Source: Rhyacophila brunnea | Lineage: Eukaryota > Arthropoda > Insecta > Trichoptera > Rhyacophilidae | Length of the DNA stretch: 64,000 nt | Direction of reading: 5' to 3' | Assembly: GCA_022495005.1 (NCBI GenBank) | Contig: JAGYXB010001104.1 | Location: 186,001 to 250,000 of the forward strand | Shown here: positions 23,268 to 37,108 of the stretch, piece by piece | Position numbering within the stretch: position 1 is the stretch's first letter | Layout of the letters: every line of letters begins with the position of its first letter | The notes under the pieces: model-generated | What the model was told of the DNA's origin: nothing | The model's database searches: none | Seen by the model: only the letters and a program-made list of their open reading frames with translations | Program-made: the position numbers and the translations under genes

Positions 23268-23815
23268 TTAAAAAATCGGTGTGTGTACTTATGTACGCGC
23301 GTTAGAAGTTATACTTCTTTGGCGTAACAAAACAAAACTTGTGATAAACTAGATTCTTTGATTAGCTCTTAATTATCTTGTTAAATTATACACTCAATAA
23401 AAAGGACCGCTTATTGGAACGCCGTTGGTTTATTTCTATACACTTTAACTTATATTACTAAATTATATAATGTTTTCTCGTTGTTTTAATTTTTAAAGTA
23501 CCAACTGTCTGTTTTAAAGTACCAATAGTTTGTTTACGTAAGGAATTGCAAATGGCCGACAATAATAAATTCGCTGCCTGGGCAACGAAACAATTCTAAA
23601 CTACAATATTTATACTGTATAATCGTCACGATTACAGTATCATACTGTGGCGTAAAGGTAGTGCGTTTGGCTGATAACCGAACAATCAGTGGTTCGAATT
23701 CAATCGAGTGCGTTTTTTTTCGTGTGAAAAAATAAATTATGTGTTACATGTCACACGCCAAAAATATACTCTGATCTGATTTCCCAAACGCGCCAAAAGA
23801 AGTATAACTTCAAAA
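23268..23815 (+). mobile_element. tRNA-bearing inverted-repeat family T2, copy 2
   Basis: Inverted relative to copy 1 at 20,768, about 2 kb away. Left end AATCGGTGTGTGTACTTATG then GAAGTTATACTTCTTTGGCG; right end CGCGCCAAAAGAAGTATAAC. The tRNA-like cassette is intact: TGGCGTAAAGGTAGTGCG at 23,648-23,665 and GGTTCGAATTC at 23,691-23,701. This copy has about 90 extra bases near 23,440-23,535 relative to copy 1. Confidence 0.78.
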
Positions 23816-23819
23816 ATAA

Positions 23820-26800
23820 AAATGTGTATAATTTTAATTTCTATGGTGTATGTATCAAATTTAGTATAGGTACGGTCACTATAATATATTATTATTTAGG
23901 CTCGATAAATATATATTATTTTTCTTTATGTGTTTTGATACGTATTTATTAATTAATATACTTTAAAATGTAAATTATCAAAAATAAATCTCAAATTTGA
24001 AACTTCGATTTTTTCCGCTAGGTAACTATCCTTCGTCAGTTTCGAACATTGATGTTTTACCCTTTACAATATAAAGAAAAAACATAGACAGTTTTTATTC
24101 TACTATGTACGGCTTCAAACTGAATTCAATTAACAATTGTTTGTAATAATAGTTTGCTTTTCAATCAAATCAAATTAAATAAATTTACTCCAAATCTACA
24201 TTCTCATCAGTTTGTGAGATTGAGATTTATTATAATAAATTATATCGGTTTAATTTTTCATTACATTATTTTGACGACATTATACCTACATTTACAAATA
24301 TTGATGTATTTTACCTGACATGATTTTTGTTTGTAGAACCCACTTCTCTAAAGCCGTGGGTACATAATCGATCCCACGTCCAGCAAAAAACATATTGTGT
24401 TTTCAATCTGTGTTTGATTCAAACCATGAATTCATAGTTTCAAATAAAAGCTTACATCCATTCCCTGTATCAAATTATATATTAAATAATATATAACCTC
24501 CACACTAGACATACGTCATTCATGTACGATTTGAAGCATGAATCGGAGTCAGAGGATGTCCATGAAACAGCCGTATACTAAGTTGTATGCGCATTGACAG
24601 CACTAAAAGCCTACCATCCCATTGGAACTTAATTCCCAATATAACCCAAAGAAGTCCTGAATCAGTATTGAGCTACCTTATAGCAAATAAAATCAAAGTT
24701 GGCTGATTTATCAGGCTGGAATTATCACCAAGGAATCACTGAACTAAAAAAAATATTTTTGTCAAGTGACATGTTTATTTTTTTAGATATAGTGTTATAC
24801 TGACTACAATACGCAGGTTAATCAATCAATTCAGTGTTTGACTTTTTAAAAACTCTCTAAATACGCTCTTTGTGAAATTCAAAAATCGTATTTTTCTAAA
24901 CAGGCAATTATCATTATCTATTGAATGCTGATATTTAACTATCATCATTATTCACTGTAATAATACTCGTATTTAAGTACCTACATTCTTTTAAAAAATA
25001 TGATTTATTTCAATATATTTCAAGTTTATAAAGAACCAATTTGAAATATATCGATAGATACCTACTCGGTGACCTCGAGAATATAGCTAGTAGATTTTTT
25101 TTCTGAATCGGTGAATCTTTTTAGTATAATCAGTGGAGCCCCGTTTTTACTTGCCCGGAATTCCCATTTTTTAGCTATTTGCGTGTACTTTGTGGAGTTT
25201 CATTTGATTTTAATATATTACTTAATTCATAATTTAATTAATAAAATCAAAATTTCAATTTATTATAACAACTTCAATTAAATGCATAGCAATAATTGAA
25301 ATGAATATTAATGCGCAGAGCCACATGTGCGTTTTTATTTATATACATGTTAGACAATTAGGGGTGGTTACACAGTATTGTTTGCCATTATGCGTTCCTA
25401 CATCGTGATCCTAAAAATCTATTTTACTAGCAATGATAACGCACGAAGACAAAATTTTGAAATCATTCAGTAATAATAAAAGAGTTAGATATATATGAAC
25501 AGCCCAAAAGTATATACCAAAACAATGTGTATAATAAGATTTAATGAAAAATAAATTTGCTTTATTTAATTGTTCAATATACATTTCTTCTTTTCGTTAT
25601 ATCGTGGTTTTACTATTCCTACAAACTAATTTTACGAGAACGGTTAACTGCCAACTCTCAAGTAAAAACAACTTTTAATAAAACTGTTCAGGAGGTGGCT
25701 CGAATCTTTATCGGATTATAGAACCAATGATGATGATTCTTTATACCTTTCAAACGATTATTTTATGGAATACTATAAAACTCTATAAATCGTAAACTAC
25801 TCTATGGAATTTTATGGTTGGACAGTATGTTATCCAATTTACAGCATATTTTCACTGAAGTACTCATAAAAATATCCGTGAAAGACGAAAAATGACACCA
25901 ACAGGCGTGTGGTGAGACACAGATGTGCGCAAAAATCCCAAATTGTCCCTAAATTCATTTTTCATACGGCCAATTACTAACTCGTCAGACCACATTTTAA
26001 CATTATATATTTCACTTTTTAAACATTATTTATTTTTATGAAGAAATTTCTTACTGTTGAAATATTTCAACGAATTATTTTAACATCTGTTTGTTAAATG
26101 GATAATATAAATCTAAATTTACGTTTATACATTTATTTATTTATTTATAGAAATATAATATAATTAATTAACTAACCAAATATACCAAAACAGCATAAAA
26201 TATAATTTCATAATATTGTGGAATTTAGAATATTGCTCATTGCAACCATAGATATTATTGTGATTTTCAAATATATATTACATAATAGGGATTAAAATAT
26301 ATTTCAAATTATAAGTCTGGAGGTCTGGTATATAGAAACATATTTTGGGAGACAAAGAATTAGCGCGGAGTGAAAACACGGAAGTTATTATATTTTTAAA
26401 TTATTACGTAGGTGTTACAAGGTTACAATACTCGTACCTTATCAAGTTAGACAGTTATAGACATTATATGACGACGAAAATATATTCAATTTATCCGAAG
26501 GGGTACTTTTAAAGCATTAAAAATAAAATACCAATTTTTACACAATAGCCCTAGAACTTTAAACAGGGACGAGTGTATGTCCTTGCATGTGACGACATGA
26601 CAGATCAGAAAGATTTTTTATCAAAAACGCAATACAAATGTTAACAGATATATTTTTAATAACTTGACAATAAATAAAAACACAAATCATATAGCAACCT
26701 GAGCTTTTCAACTTTTTACAATACATATTATAAACTTTTATTTGCATAATTCTTTAATTTGAAAAAAGATAACAAGTAATTAATTGGCAACATTTAATAG

Positions 26801-27240
26801 TGTATTTTTTTGACTTAGTTACTTTAGATTTAGTGAACTTCAAGTTTAAAGTATCCGCCAGTCGCATCATGCATTTCATTGTCATAGCATTGGAAATTTT
26901 GTACCAAATTCAAATTCTTCATACAAATACCGTTATATGGTAATATGCTAAAATTTTATTTTTATGCATAACTACTTTTAACTCATTTGTATTAATTTCA
27001 TATACCCAAGTACAATTATTTGTTGTACAAAGGTTTTTGGGAGTGTACTTTCAGTTTTCTCAGTCGAGTGAATCCTCGGCTCTAGAGGTTTGTCGCAAAG
27101 ATCTATTTATTTCTTCTATTATTATATCCATATTTGTATATTGCAAATACTGTACGCGCTTAAATCAATATAAGAAAACCTACTAGATATTAATCGGTAA
27201 ATGTTGATCTTTCATAACCTTTTTTTAAAATAACCCAAAA
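23820..27240. other. Long AT-rich stretch, no recognised gene
   Basis: A weak tRNA-like fragment may lie at 24,345-24,400 (-). Otherwise I see only AT-rich sequence, with short unassigned frames such as 26,559-26,747 (-). Confidence 0.4.
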
Positions 27241-27252
27241 ATATATATATAG

Positions 27253-28184
27253 CAGGGGTGTCAACTAATTTTTATATAAGATCTACTTTGGAGAAGAAAA
27301 ATTGTTCGAGATCTAATTTTTGTGAAATTAAGTATGTATATAATATATAGAGGTATATATATATTTAAACAAAAATAGAATCTTACTAAGAAAATTTAAT
27401 AAAGCATTGTAAATAGAAAATTTTTATTTACATAACTGTAGTTATTTTATTTTGAAAACAAAAATTTTATGTTGAGCTTCTGGATGCTACAGAGCTTTAA
27501 TTACTTATCCTACAATATAAGGTGTCTACAATTTTTGTATAATTGGGGCTGTAATTACTTACACCATTTTTCAAACATGTTTCCAAATATTCGTCCATTA
27601 GTTGTTTTGTACTTCGAGTTTGAGTTTATAATTTTCATTTGCCAAAACGCTGATTTGCACATGTATGTCGAACAACAGGCGTGCAAATTTTCAGCACATT
27701 TTTATAGATTTGAATATTTATCTGCTGGTAAATATTTCCAAAATTTATCTTCCGAAGCTCGTGTTTTAATCTAAATATCATTTTGCAGCGTCATTATTTC
27801 CTCTTTAATTTTCAACATATCCATATGAAAAAGTGTCGAAAGATTCCTGCAATTATTTCTGCTTTATATTTGGTATCAAATGGAAAACTTATTAATAAAA
27901 CTATGCCATCTAGTTTTATTAAATTTTGGAAGCGGTACTCAAATTCCGTGGTTAATTTCTTGACTTTTTCGATGTATTTATTATTGTCTTAATTTGTAGA
28001 AACCGAACTATTGAGTTGTTGCATCATGTTTAGAAGATATGCTTGGAAACAGGCATATTCAGTTTTTAATTTGATAATTAAAAATTTTAATAATAAATAA
28101 AATCCCATTATACTACCAAATAAATTAAATATTTTTGACGATCGACCAAAAATCATTTCGCGATCGACCTTATTGACACCTTCG
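27253..28184 (-). mobile_element. hAT transposon relic (GTF2IRD2-like)
   Basis: Left end CAGGGGTGTCAACTAA; right end reversed CGAAGGTGTCAATAAGG, with GATCGACC motifs just inside the right end. Flanking 8-mers ATATATAG (27,245) and ATATATAC (28,185) agree at 7 of 8 positions, consistent with a hAT duplication in AT-rich DNA. The interior holds a decayed C-terminal transposase on the minus strand. Confidence 0.72.
27480..27995 (-). pseudogene. hAT transposase C-terminal region, decayed
   Basis: The minus strand reads KLTTEFEYRFQNLIKLDGI then LISFPF, matching the pre-dimerisation region ('EF..RF.DF..LD..F.LISFPF') of hAT proteins related to GTF2IRD2 and SCAND3. After a stop and frame change come CTPVVRHTCANQRF (degraded 'FGSTYVCE.AFS') and MDEYLETCLKNGVSNYSPNY (matching 'L.DEHLEDCLR.A.SNY.P'). 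At least three stops or frame breaks occur. The catalytic N-terminal half is absent. Confidence 0.75.
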
Positions 28185-28194
28185 ATATATACAT

Positions 28195-30120
28195 TCCAAG
28201 TGGAGGTATTATCAATGACAATGTTTCAATATTAGTGTTTAACTGTGACACTGGCTGATAGAAGAAATGTACAGGGAATATTAAAATAATTGATCATATC
28301 ACATAAGTATACACAATATAATAAAATAAATACTCAATAAGGATAATAATGATGTTATATTATGTGACACTGAGGAGAAATCAAACCGATAACTGTCAAA
28401 TAATCAAGTTTTTATATGTGGATATAACGAAAAACGCTATTGTTTCCCTATCGTATTATTTTTTATGAAGGAAAAATACGTGACTGTTAATAATATTGCG
28501 GTCTGTTTTCCTATGAAATAATAACATACTTAGATGTTTTCTGTACATTACCTTAGTTAAAGTAGGCCATTTACTCAACCTCAACACATTATATTTTATT
28601 TTACTGGGATATCAACATCACAGTAAACCTATGTGCCACGCTTTAATAAATATAATACAGATGTCATGTTTTTATTATTTTATTGGTGTAGCAAAGAAAG
28701 TTTGTATTATGAAAAACAAACCATCGTGAATTAGCATAAATGGGTCTTGTCCTCGTACATTAACAGTATAATCATGTATCAGAATATTTTGTTTTGTTTG
28801 TAAACTCATTTTCTCTTCAACTTTGAATAATATATTTCACTGGATATGGTTTTGAATTATAATTATAAATATTTTATTTAAAATAAAAACAACAATAGCG
28901 TATCAAAATAAAATCTCTCGCAAGAATAATTCACAATAAAATGTATGAAAATATACAAGAATTGTTAGAATCTTACATATTATATAATATATTCAATTCG
29001 ATACTTGAATACGTTCATAATAACGATGTGAACATATGCGTGTTGGGCATTGTGCTAAAAGTCAAAAAAATAAATATACATAATAATATATATTATATAT
29101 ATTATTATCCACCCATTGTTAAAGTGAAATATCAGTCAGCTCTACAGCTAGGTATTCCACCTTTAAAAACGTTTTTGAAGAATTTTCAAAAAGATGGATA
29201 TTTTCAAAAACTTGGCCAGGCGTGAAATCCCCTAAACGGTATAAATATGAAATTTAACCACAACCTATATTATAGCATCAAAGTTGCTCTAACATTCAAT
29301 AAAACTAATATCAATATTTTTATCACACAGTTGTGTTTTTTTAGTATTTTAATTATTCTTTATCTTGAGAGTAGTTTTTCTTTATTTTAAAGATCATTAG
29401 ATTTTTCCTTTGCTTTGAAGTCTTACTACCCCTTCAGTAATATAAATAGATTTTTGGGTAGTACCCTAAAACTCTTTAAAGAGTTAGTTGTCAGGTACTT
29501 TCGATTAGAATACGATAATGTCCTCAGATAATAGTTTGCTATTAACAAAGTTTCTTGTGACATACCTACCAGAAATAGTGAAAAATTTCAAGTAAAAATA
29601 TAAAAAAAGTATAGCATCATGAATAAAATACCCTACAGTAATCCGAAAACTGATCGTTTTATTTGGATGGAAGCTCTTAATTTTTATGGATCAAGAAACT
29701 TTTTATGACAGTCATAAAACCGAATCAAAAACAGCTTAACGGAGTGCAAATATTCATTATCGCTTCAGCGTGACGGTTCAAAACATTTTTGAAAACATTT
29801 TTAGACCACTTCGACCACAGACATCTCATGAATATTCGTGTACGTGACATATCCCAGCATCGCGCAATTTGTTTGTTTTACTATGTACACGGCACATTAC
29901 GTACGTGAGAATTTATACATACCTATATTATTATAATATGAGAAAAACTTTTCTGTATAAAAGTCTCACATTAATTATTTAATGATAAAATTAATTATTA
30001 TAATTAAATTAAAATTTACTCAAAATTTAAAAAAAAAATACAAAAGATGGTCGCCAAAATTAAATAAATTTGGAATAACATCTCAAATACATAATTATTA
30101 AGAAAATTCAGCGTAATTAC
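28195..30120. other. No recognised gene
   Basis: The 94-residue frame at 28,941-29,225 (+) has a moderately protein-like C-terminus (YQSALQLGIPPLKTFLKNF) but no family I recognise. The rest is AT-rich. Confidence 0.35.
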
Positions 30121-30125
30121 AAAGT

Positions 30126-30190
30126 GTGCCGATAGCATAATCAGCAAGAGTGCGATGCATGTGAGTTCAAGTCCCATTCAGTAATCTATG
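30126..30190 (+). repeat. tRNA-like sequence
   Basis: GATAGCATAATCAGCAAGAG (A-box-like) precedes GAGTTCAAGTCCCATT (B-box-like) at about 30,161-30,176, followed by a T run. Probably a tRNA-like element remnant. Confidence 0.5.
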
Positions 30191-30194
30191 ATTT

Positions 30195-31545
30195 TTTTCT
30201 TTATCAGTTTCTTCATTTATTTTTATTTTTCAGATAAATATTTTTTGTATAATGTAAACCTGATTTATTTCAACCGTCTCAAACTTTTAAGAATATTATG
30301 GACAATGTTATCAAGTAATTATATGCAAAATCGATTATGTTACTAAAGTTGGTAATAGTAACAGTTCATTCTAGTTTAAAATCTTAACTACATTTTTGAC
30401 GAATTTAAGATATCTTAGGAAGATGAATCTGAGTGAACTGTAAATTTTGTTGCATATATAGATATGCGATAAAAATTCTTATTCTTTTCTTAACGATCTC
30501 AAGAAAATTTAATCAACTCATTACAAATATATAATATATTATATCATTGCAAAACACAGAATGTAAACTGTTCCAATTTCTCTAAAATTACTAGTCAATT
30601 GCAAACTCCAATTGAAAGTTTACCTAATAATATTATATTCTACCACATTTTGTTGATAAAAGAATATTTTTGATAAAGAGTTGTAACCACGGATATCTAT
30701 TATAATGTAGTAAATATCCTTCCTTATTCTCAATGTTAGTAGGTACGACGGCAGTTAAACTAATACTAATAATATTATGGTAATAATATATTTTACCTTA
30801 ATATTTTAAAAGGTTGAGAAAATAATCGTCAACTTATAAATATGTTTTCAAAGTTTACCAATTATTCATTAATAGCTTCTAAAGTTATCCAAAACTCTTC
30901 ATTTTTTAACTTTACTTTGTTCATTTTCTTGGCGATAAAGTGCATATTATTCCAAGCGACCTACATGTTCCAATAAGTAAGTTACTAACTTCTGATACCA
31001 GGTGTTTCGGGTTCAATCCCGGTCACACACTCACAACACATTAGTTATATATTTCCTCAAGCCTTTGTGCTTCTATTGAGACCCATTGTATTACGTTTAA
31101 AAATACAGTAGAGTTATACCCACTTTATTTTTATATAATTTATAAATCCTTTACATTCAACTAAACGCTCTTATTTATACTCCATATATATGAGAGTGAA
31201 TTTAGGTGGGAATTGTTTTATCATTATTATTAAAATAAGATCTGTCAAACACACTCTGTCGTACTCTCACCGTGTCCACTGTAATAATTGTCAATATTCT
31301 TGTTTTATAATTTTATTTTTCATACTCACTGTATTATTTACCTTGTAATATGCATATTTTTGTTTATTTGTTTTAAGAATATTTAAATGTCATATTTTGA
31401 ATGTATTGATCGTATATTTTGTAACGACGTGAATAATGTGTTAAAATAATTTCAACTTTTTTTAATAAAAGTTTTCTAATTAACACCTGTTTTTTAATTT
31501 TACACAAAAATGTTCCTAAACCTATAATATTTAAAAACTGAATAG
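30195..31545. other. No gene; one tRNA-like B box
   Basis: GGGTTCAATCCCGGTC at 31,009-31,024 is a strong B-box/T-arm match with a weak upstream A box, probably another repeat remnant. Otherwise unassigned. Confidence 0.4.
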
Positions 31546-34500
31546 TTGTTTTCATGGGTAAGTATTACCATTCGTGTTTTCTTTTTCTTAACTGGCTTAC
31601 GTGACGCTTACGTTTTCAAATTAACCATGAGTAAGTCCGCATGGCCTCGTATCACTTGGTCCGTATTGCATCACTCAAAGCCTGCCGCCGGAATGAGAGG
31701 AAGAGATGATGTGAATCCGCGCACTTTAAACTGAGGCGTAGTTTTCTTACCGTCAGGCAGTAGACTCTTTTCACAGTGTGGAGAATAGTTTGACAATGAG
31801 TGCAGTGGGTGCCCAAAAGAAGATCAGAACCTAATTTTCACGACGAATGAAAAATTGAGTATTTCTTTGTGATGGTCAAAGAACTCATGAAGGTCAATGT
31901 CCTAAACCAAATTAATATACTACCTAAATGTTTCAAGTTAATGAATGATTATGGGAGAGTATTATGGATCACTGCCAGTTTTGGAACTGGATAGTCACAG
32001 CCTACTTCAAATTGGATATGCCTGGTCTATACTGCATAGTATAATATATTGTACGTTCAGGTCAATAAAATATGTTCATTTATTTATTTACCAGTAGGTA
32101 TATAGGTAAAATAACTCTGTGAACTTGGCATAAGCAGTAAGTACCTACCTAATTCTAATTTTGTAAGTAAACATCATAATATTGTATACGTCTTAACGCC
32201 TGGGTAAATGAACATGTGTCTTTATTATATTCCATTAATCAATACTTTTCCGATGTTCCCAACATTAATAATAAATCTCTATGTGTTTTTTAAAGCGTAG
32301 TTTTTTGTATGAAAAATCTCGGATATAACGCGTTTTTAACAAGTATTCATAGAAGCTCTTTTTGAGTAGAAAACATTGTTATCGAAGCGCAAAAATTGCT
32401 GCGGTGTTATAAGGGTAGTTCGAGAAGAACATATTTTTTTGAATTAAGTAGGTATCTATACTATTTAAAACTTTTTATTTTTTTAATACCAAGTAGTTAA
32501 GTGCTTAGAGATACTTTTGAATCAATTTTACTAAGAGGCATATAGCAACTGGGGATTACAATCAGAAATTTTAATCCGTAAACAACGTGATCTGAACTTA
32601 TCCTTACAAAAAATATATAAAAATTCACATTTAATCGCAATTTCATGATTAATGATTTAGTAAAACGACGTTTTATAATTAATATGAACATATTTTGTCC
32701 GATCCCGTAATATCGTAAACGTTTCAGATAAGTGCTAGTTTTGTGATAATTAAATAATTTATGAACTAATCTTTAAAGTTATAAAAAAAATTAAACAATT
32801 ACGGGATACAGATAACTTCAATCCAAGGATTCAAATACTTTCTATCCCGAGATTTTTAAATGAAGATATCAAACTTTAAACAATCGTTACCCTTTCTATT
32901 TATTACAAGCAAAGCTGTTGAAAGTTTTTTACTCTCTCAGCGATCTCAACCCTATTAATTATTACCTATAATAATACTCGACGTAGTGGTTATAGTATAT
33001 ATTTTATTATAATTTATTATTGGCCTATTTTCAAAATTATTCGGTTCATAAACTAAAAAAAATGTTAAAAAAGTTTTAAATAATCAAGAGTTTATTTTGC
33101 TTCTTCCAGAGTACTGCGTATACCTACTTATCCTGTTCGGTCCTTACAAAATATATGAAATTAATAAATTGACCAAATTGGCAAAAAAAAGTGATTCATC
33201 ACTACTCCAGAAAATAAGAAACATTTTTCGAGGGGCGGATTTTTAAATCTCACGTCTAAAGTGACTTAATTTTCCCATCTATCCTTATGACCGCCTTTCA
33301 AAGAAAATGCCCTGTCTGACTTTCCTTCACTTTAAACACGCATTATTTCCGTACCATTGAAGTATTATGGAAAATACTAGAGATCGAATACACATATTGT
33401 AGAGTTGATAGGTACTTTTATTTAATAAACTTCCCTACTCATACCTAACTAATATCGTCTGAGATATATTCAAAGCTCACTAGTATTCAATATGTATTCG
33501 TAGCTTTATTATCGGATAAACATAAAGCTCTAGATGCATAATAGTTGATAGAATACAGTCATAATATGAATCGGAAATTCTGTATTCCATTTTCAAAAAT
33601 CAAAAGAAGATCATCAGCATGTGGCACGTGTTTTTTTTAACACCAACGAATGTTGAATAGCTTACAAAATTAGCTTAATTGGAAAACCACTTCAGAAATA
33701 ACGACATAATGACGTTTTATTGTTTTATGTGGCTTTGTGTAACGATGAAACAAAATTAATGGAAGAAGATATAGCAGACTTTCATACAGCACTCAAATCA
33801 GTTTATGGTCGTTATAATGATACGGCTTTATGTAAAAAGTAGGGTAGGTACCTACTATAATCTTTTCAGTGTTCGTTAAGTTATAATGATGCAAGTAGGT
33901 ATTCAAAATGTGAATAAACTTTTTGGAATTTAAATAATGTTCTATTTTCAAACAAATTGTCTGTTTTCGTGTTCATTAGCCATTTTGTGAGCCATCCTAT
34001 TTACAAAATTATTCTCAGAGATGAAATAAAAAAATGTATTTTCCTTTGTTTAAAAAAAAAATCATAATATTCGAAATTGTTAACATCAATATTTATCTTG
34101 TACGTATGTAGGTACATTTGCCAACGTTTATTCAATGAAATTCTCTCCAAAATATGTTTATCGTTTACAAGATTTTACGCATTTTAATTTGGAATAAATC
34201 AACGTTTTTCGTTTTACTTTAATTATGTTTACAAAAATATTTTGTAGGTATATTATTAGTATTTAATAATGCCCATTCATCGAATTCAGAGCTTCGCATT
34301 ACTAATTTATTTGCATAAACGTAAAATAATATTGGTTGAAAATGCCACTTATTTTGGTCAGTTGTGCACAACTTGCAAGCCTCCGTGCATTTTATTGGAG
34401 ATCATCAACAAAATAAAATATTTAATATGCAATAAATATTCTTAACATATACTAATAATAAAATTACTAGATTTTTTGGGAACCATTGTATTTATAAAGC

Positions 34501-34855
34501 TTTTATCCATTAAGCATAAACCTTTAATTAATTTAAACATTTACCTGTTTAATGTTTTTGGATAGGTAGGTACATTAAAATATTTTAATATGTAAACTTT
34601 CAATAAGTTGTCTCAAGCAAACAAGACACGCAAGGTTTGTATTTTTCCGCTGGGTATATCTGGTAGGAGGAGCATTTACCTTAAAGCAAACAATTACTCA
34701 CTTTATTATAACGTAATATACTTGTATTGGCTTGGAAACGAAAACATACTTATATCATATCACCGTGTACTATAATACACAAGCAAAATATGTTTGAAAA
34801 TATCTGAAATCTCACTTTTATGAAAAACCAAATTCTTTCTTATTGAAGAAAACAC
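31546..34855. other. No recognised gene; a few protein-like patches
   Basis: At 31,620-31,734 (+) a GC-richer frame reads SKSAWPRITWSVLHHSKPAA and is unassigned; an AATAAA lies at about 32,064. At 33,744-33,842 (+) a frame without ATG at its start reads CNDETKLMEEDIADFHTALK. Neither matches a family I know. Confidence 0.3.
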
Positions 34856-34859
34856 TGTC

Positions 34860-36000
34860 GATTCTGACATTAAGCCGGCTCGCGTATCTAACCTCGTCTC
34901 GTCTGCAACGTATCGAATACGTCGATATGACGTAATCTTTATTCACAAAACACACCATCTTATGGACCTTCGCACACTGCTGAAATAAAACATTTTAGTT
35001 AAAAAAAAAAAAAACATCTGACGTCCCTTGCAATAAATCGCATACGTCTCGGGCTGCGAGTCAAAGCCCCCAGTGTTGCTTTTACTATTATTCTTGTTTA
35101 AACGTTGAAGCTCGACGGTTGCCGCATCCCATATACCCATGCCATGTTTCGACATATTACGCGTGACTGTCGCTCGGCGCCTATGTGTGCGGTCTTCATA
35201 TGCGATATCGGTGCGACGTTTTTGGAAGGCTCGATTTATGGCTACGCAGCAGACGAAGCGAGTTTAGATGTGCGAGCCGGAGCAGTATCAGCGATTTCAT
35301 TAACATTGGCTCTAAGTTTCCAGATTGGATCGGAGTATATAGTATGATGCGCCAAGGTCTAATATATTCAGGCCACAACACGAAACTGTGAATTTTGATC
35401 TTAGTGCAAGTTATTGCCTATTCTTCGAGAGCAATATGACAAAATGTTGGTAGAAAATCTTCATTTACAGTTATCAGGTTACCGCAGTGAATCAATGACG
35501 AGCACTACTATCAACACTTACAAAAGTGACGTAACATTGCCTTGGATATACACCGGATCCTCTTTTTTCACGGGGGATATGTTCCAAAGACTACCGTGCA
35601 AAATAAAACCGTGTAAAAAAGATAAGGTGCCCATACAAAAATGGTTGATAGGTTCAAATACTTAAAATCTACTCAAAATACGAAATTCTTGAACTCAAAA
35701 ATAAATCGAATTTATTTATTATTTAGGCATTAAAATATGTATATATAAAAATACATAGTTTTCGATTTAAATTAAATCTAGCATATATAAATATATTCAT
35801 TCAATCTTTTTACTTGACAAAAAAAGTGCTCGTTTACTGCTGTTTTTCTCTGGCGAAAAATCACTCTCATCGCTGGAAATATTTAATGACGCTAACGCTA
35901 AAGCACGTGGCGCGTCTCTCGTATCGAACCCGAAGTGACTGACTAGTGGCGCCATGTATGTTCGTAGTGACAACATATGTATGCACCAGTGGTGTGCGGT
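34860..36000. other. CpG-richer, coding-like block, unidentified
   Basis: CpG dinucleotides are visibly frequent (for example TCGCGTATCT, CGTCTCGTCTG, GTGCGACGTT). Frames in several phases look protein-like: 35,105-35,347 (+, 80 residues, hydrophobic C-terminus), 35,185-35,391 (+, 68 residues), 35,414-35,665 (+, 83 residues, Lys/Cys-rich end) and 35,797-36,036 (-, acidic tail ISSDESDFSPEKNSSKR). I cannot join them into one product or assign a function. It could be a decayed gene, an old insertion or a host exon/promoter. Confidence 0.35.
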
Positions 36001-36039
36001 CCATTGCAAAGCAATCTTTTTGATAAATATGTACATACA

Positions 36040-37105
36040 TACGTATTTTTATTCTTTTTAGTTTTTTTAAACCGTTTTAAAGCAAAAAAATCAGTGTAAA
36101 TAAAAGATATTAAAAAAAATCGGTCCTTTTATTAAACCGTGTTATTTCGAAACGGTGCAAAAAGATGATCGGGTGTTGTACTCATACTACTAAGAACAAC
36201 AATTAGAATATTGCTAAATTGACCCTACCGATCAAAAGGTTGTATTTCACTACCTTAAACAAATCATGTTTCATTTTTCTGTTATTAATCATTATATTGA
36301 TACGAAAATCTGGGATAAAATATTGTTAATTTGAGCATTTTTTTAAATAACACAATAACAGTAAATATTGCTTACAACCTTTATTTTATTTCAGTTCTTA
36401 ACCAATGTCAATAAAACAATAATCAACTCAATATTATTTGTAACAAGAACATAATAATCTAAATACAAAAAGAAAAATATCCAGTTTAATGAGAACTGCT
36501 GATGTTTCATTGATAATTTATTATACCTAACCTACCTAGGGGTCGGCAAACTTTTTACACAGAAGCATTAAATAACAATATAAATTTGCATTTTTTTCGG
36601 GTGTCATGAATTTTAGTTCTCCTTCTCAAAAAACTCTCCAGAATAAGTCGAAAGCGTATTTAGCCCTACTTCCAAAAATGATCGCTCCGGTATCTATTGT
36701 GATAACTTTCCTTTCCAGTTTTTGCCGTCTGAGGGTTCCTTTGAACTTTATGAGTGAACCGTTCTTAATTAATTCTAGATGTGTGTGAAAAATCTTTTAT
36801 ACCTACTCTGTAATAAAAATACAAATTTTTATTAAGGACGGCGCTCGCGTACCCAAAAGTATGTATTATATGGTAGAGATGAAGAACTTATGATATACGA
36901 ATCATTTTTGTATGCAAAAAATAAGTGTTATTTTCGTCAATGAATAAATTCTCAATTCTCAAATTCTTGACTGCATTACATTCTCAAATTATAAACTGAG
37001 TAAAAAAAAACATTGATATCAGACAAATAAAAATATAATATATAATATATATCTAATCACCTAATTTTTAAAAATGTGTATTTTCAAGATTTACAACTTA
37101 AATAA
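36040..37105. other. No gene; possible hAT-type end near 36,539
   Basis: AGGGGTCGGCAAACTTTTTA at 36,538 resembles a common hAT non-autonomous terminus (CAGGGGTCGGCAAACTT). No opposite terminus is visible. Confidence 0.35.
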
Positions 37106-37108
37106 TTA

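Noticed and set aside
23648..23720. Possible true tRNA gene
   Set aside because: Box A, box B and spacing are good, but the unit is repeated with its inverted-repeat context at 20,768 and no clean 7-bp acceptor stem was found.
35185..35391. Possible BIR (IAP-type) domain in the 68-residue frame
   Set aside because: One short similarity (GLIYSGH) but the zinc-binding Cys/His pattern is absent.
35989..36010. CAGTGGTGTGCGGTCC as a hAT terminus
   Set aside because: Only one end; no partner or 8-bp duplication found in either direction.
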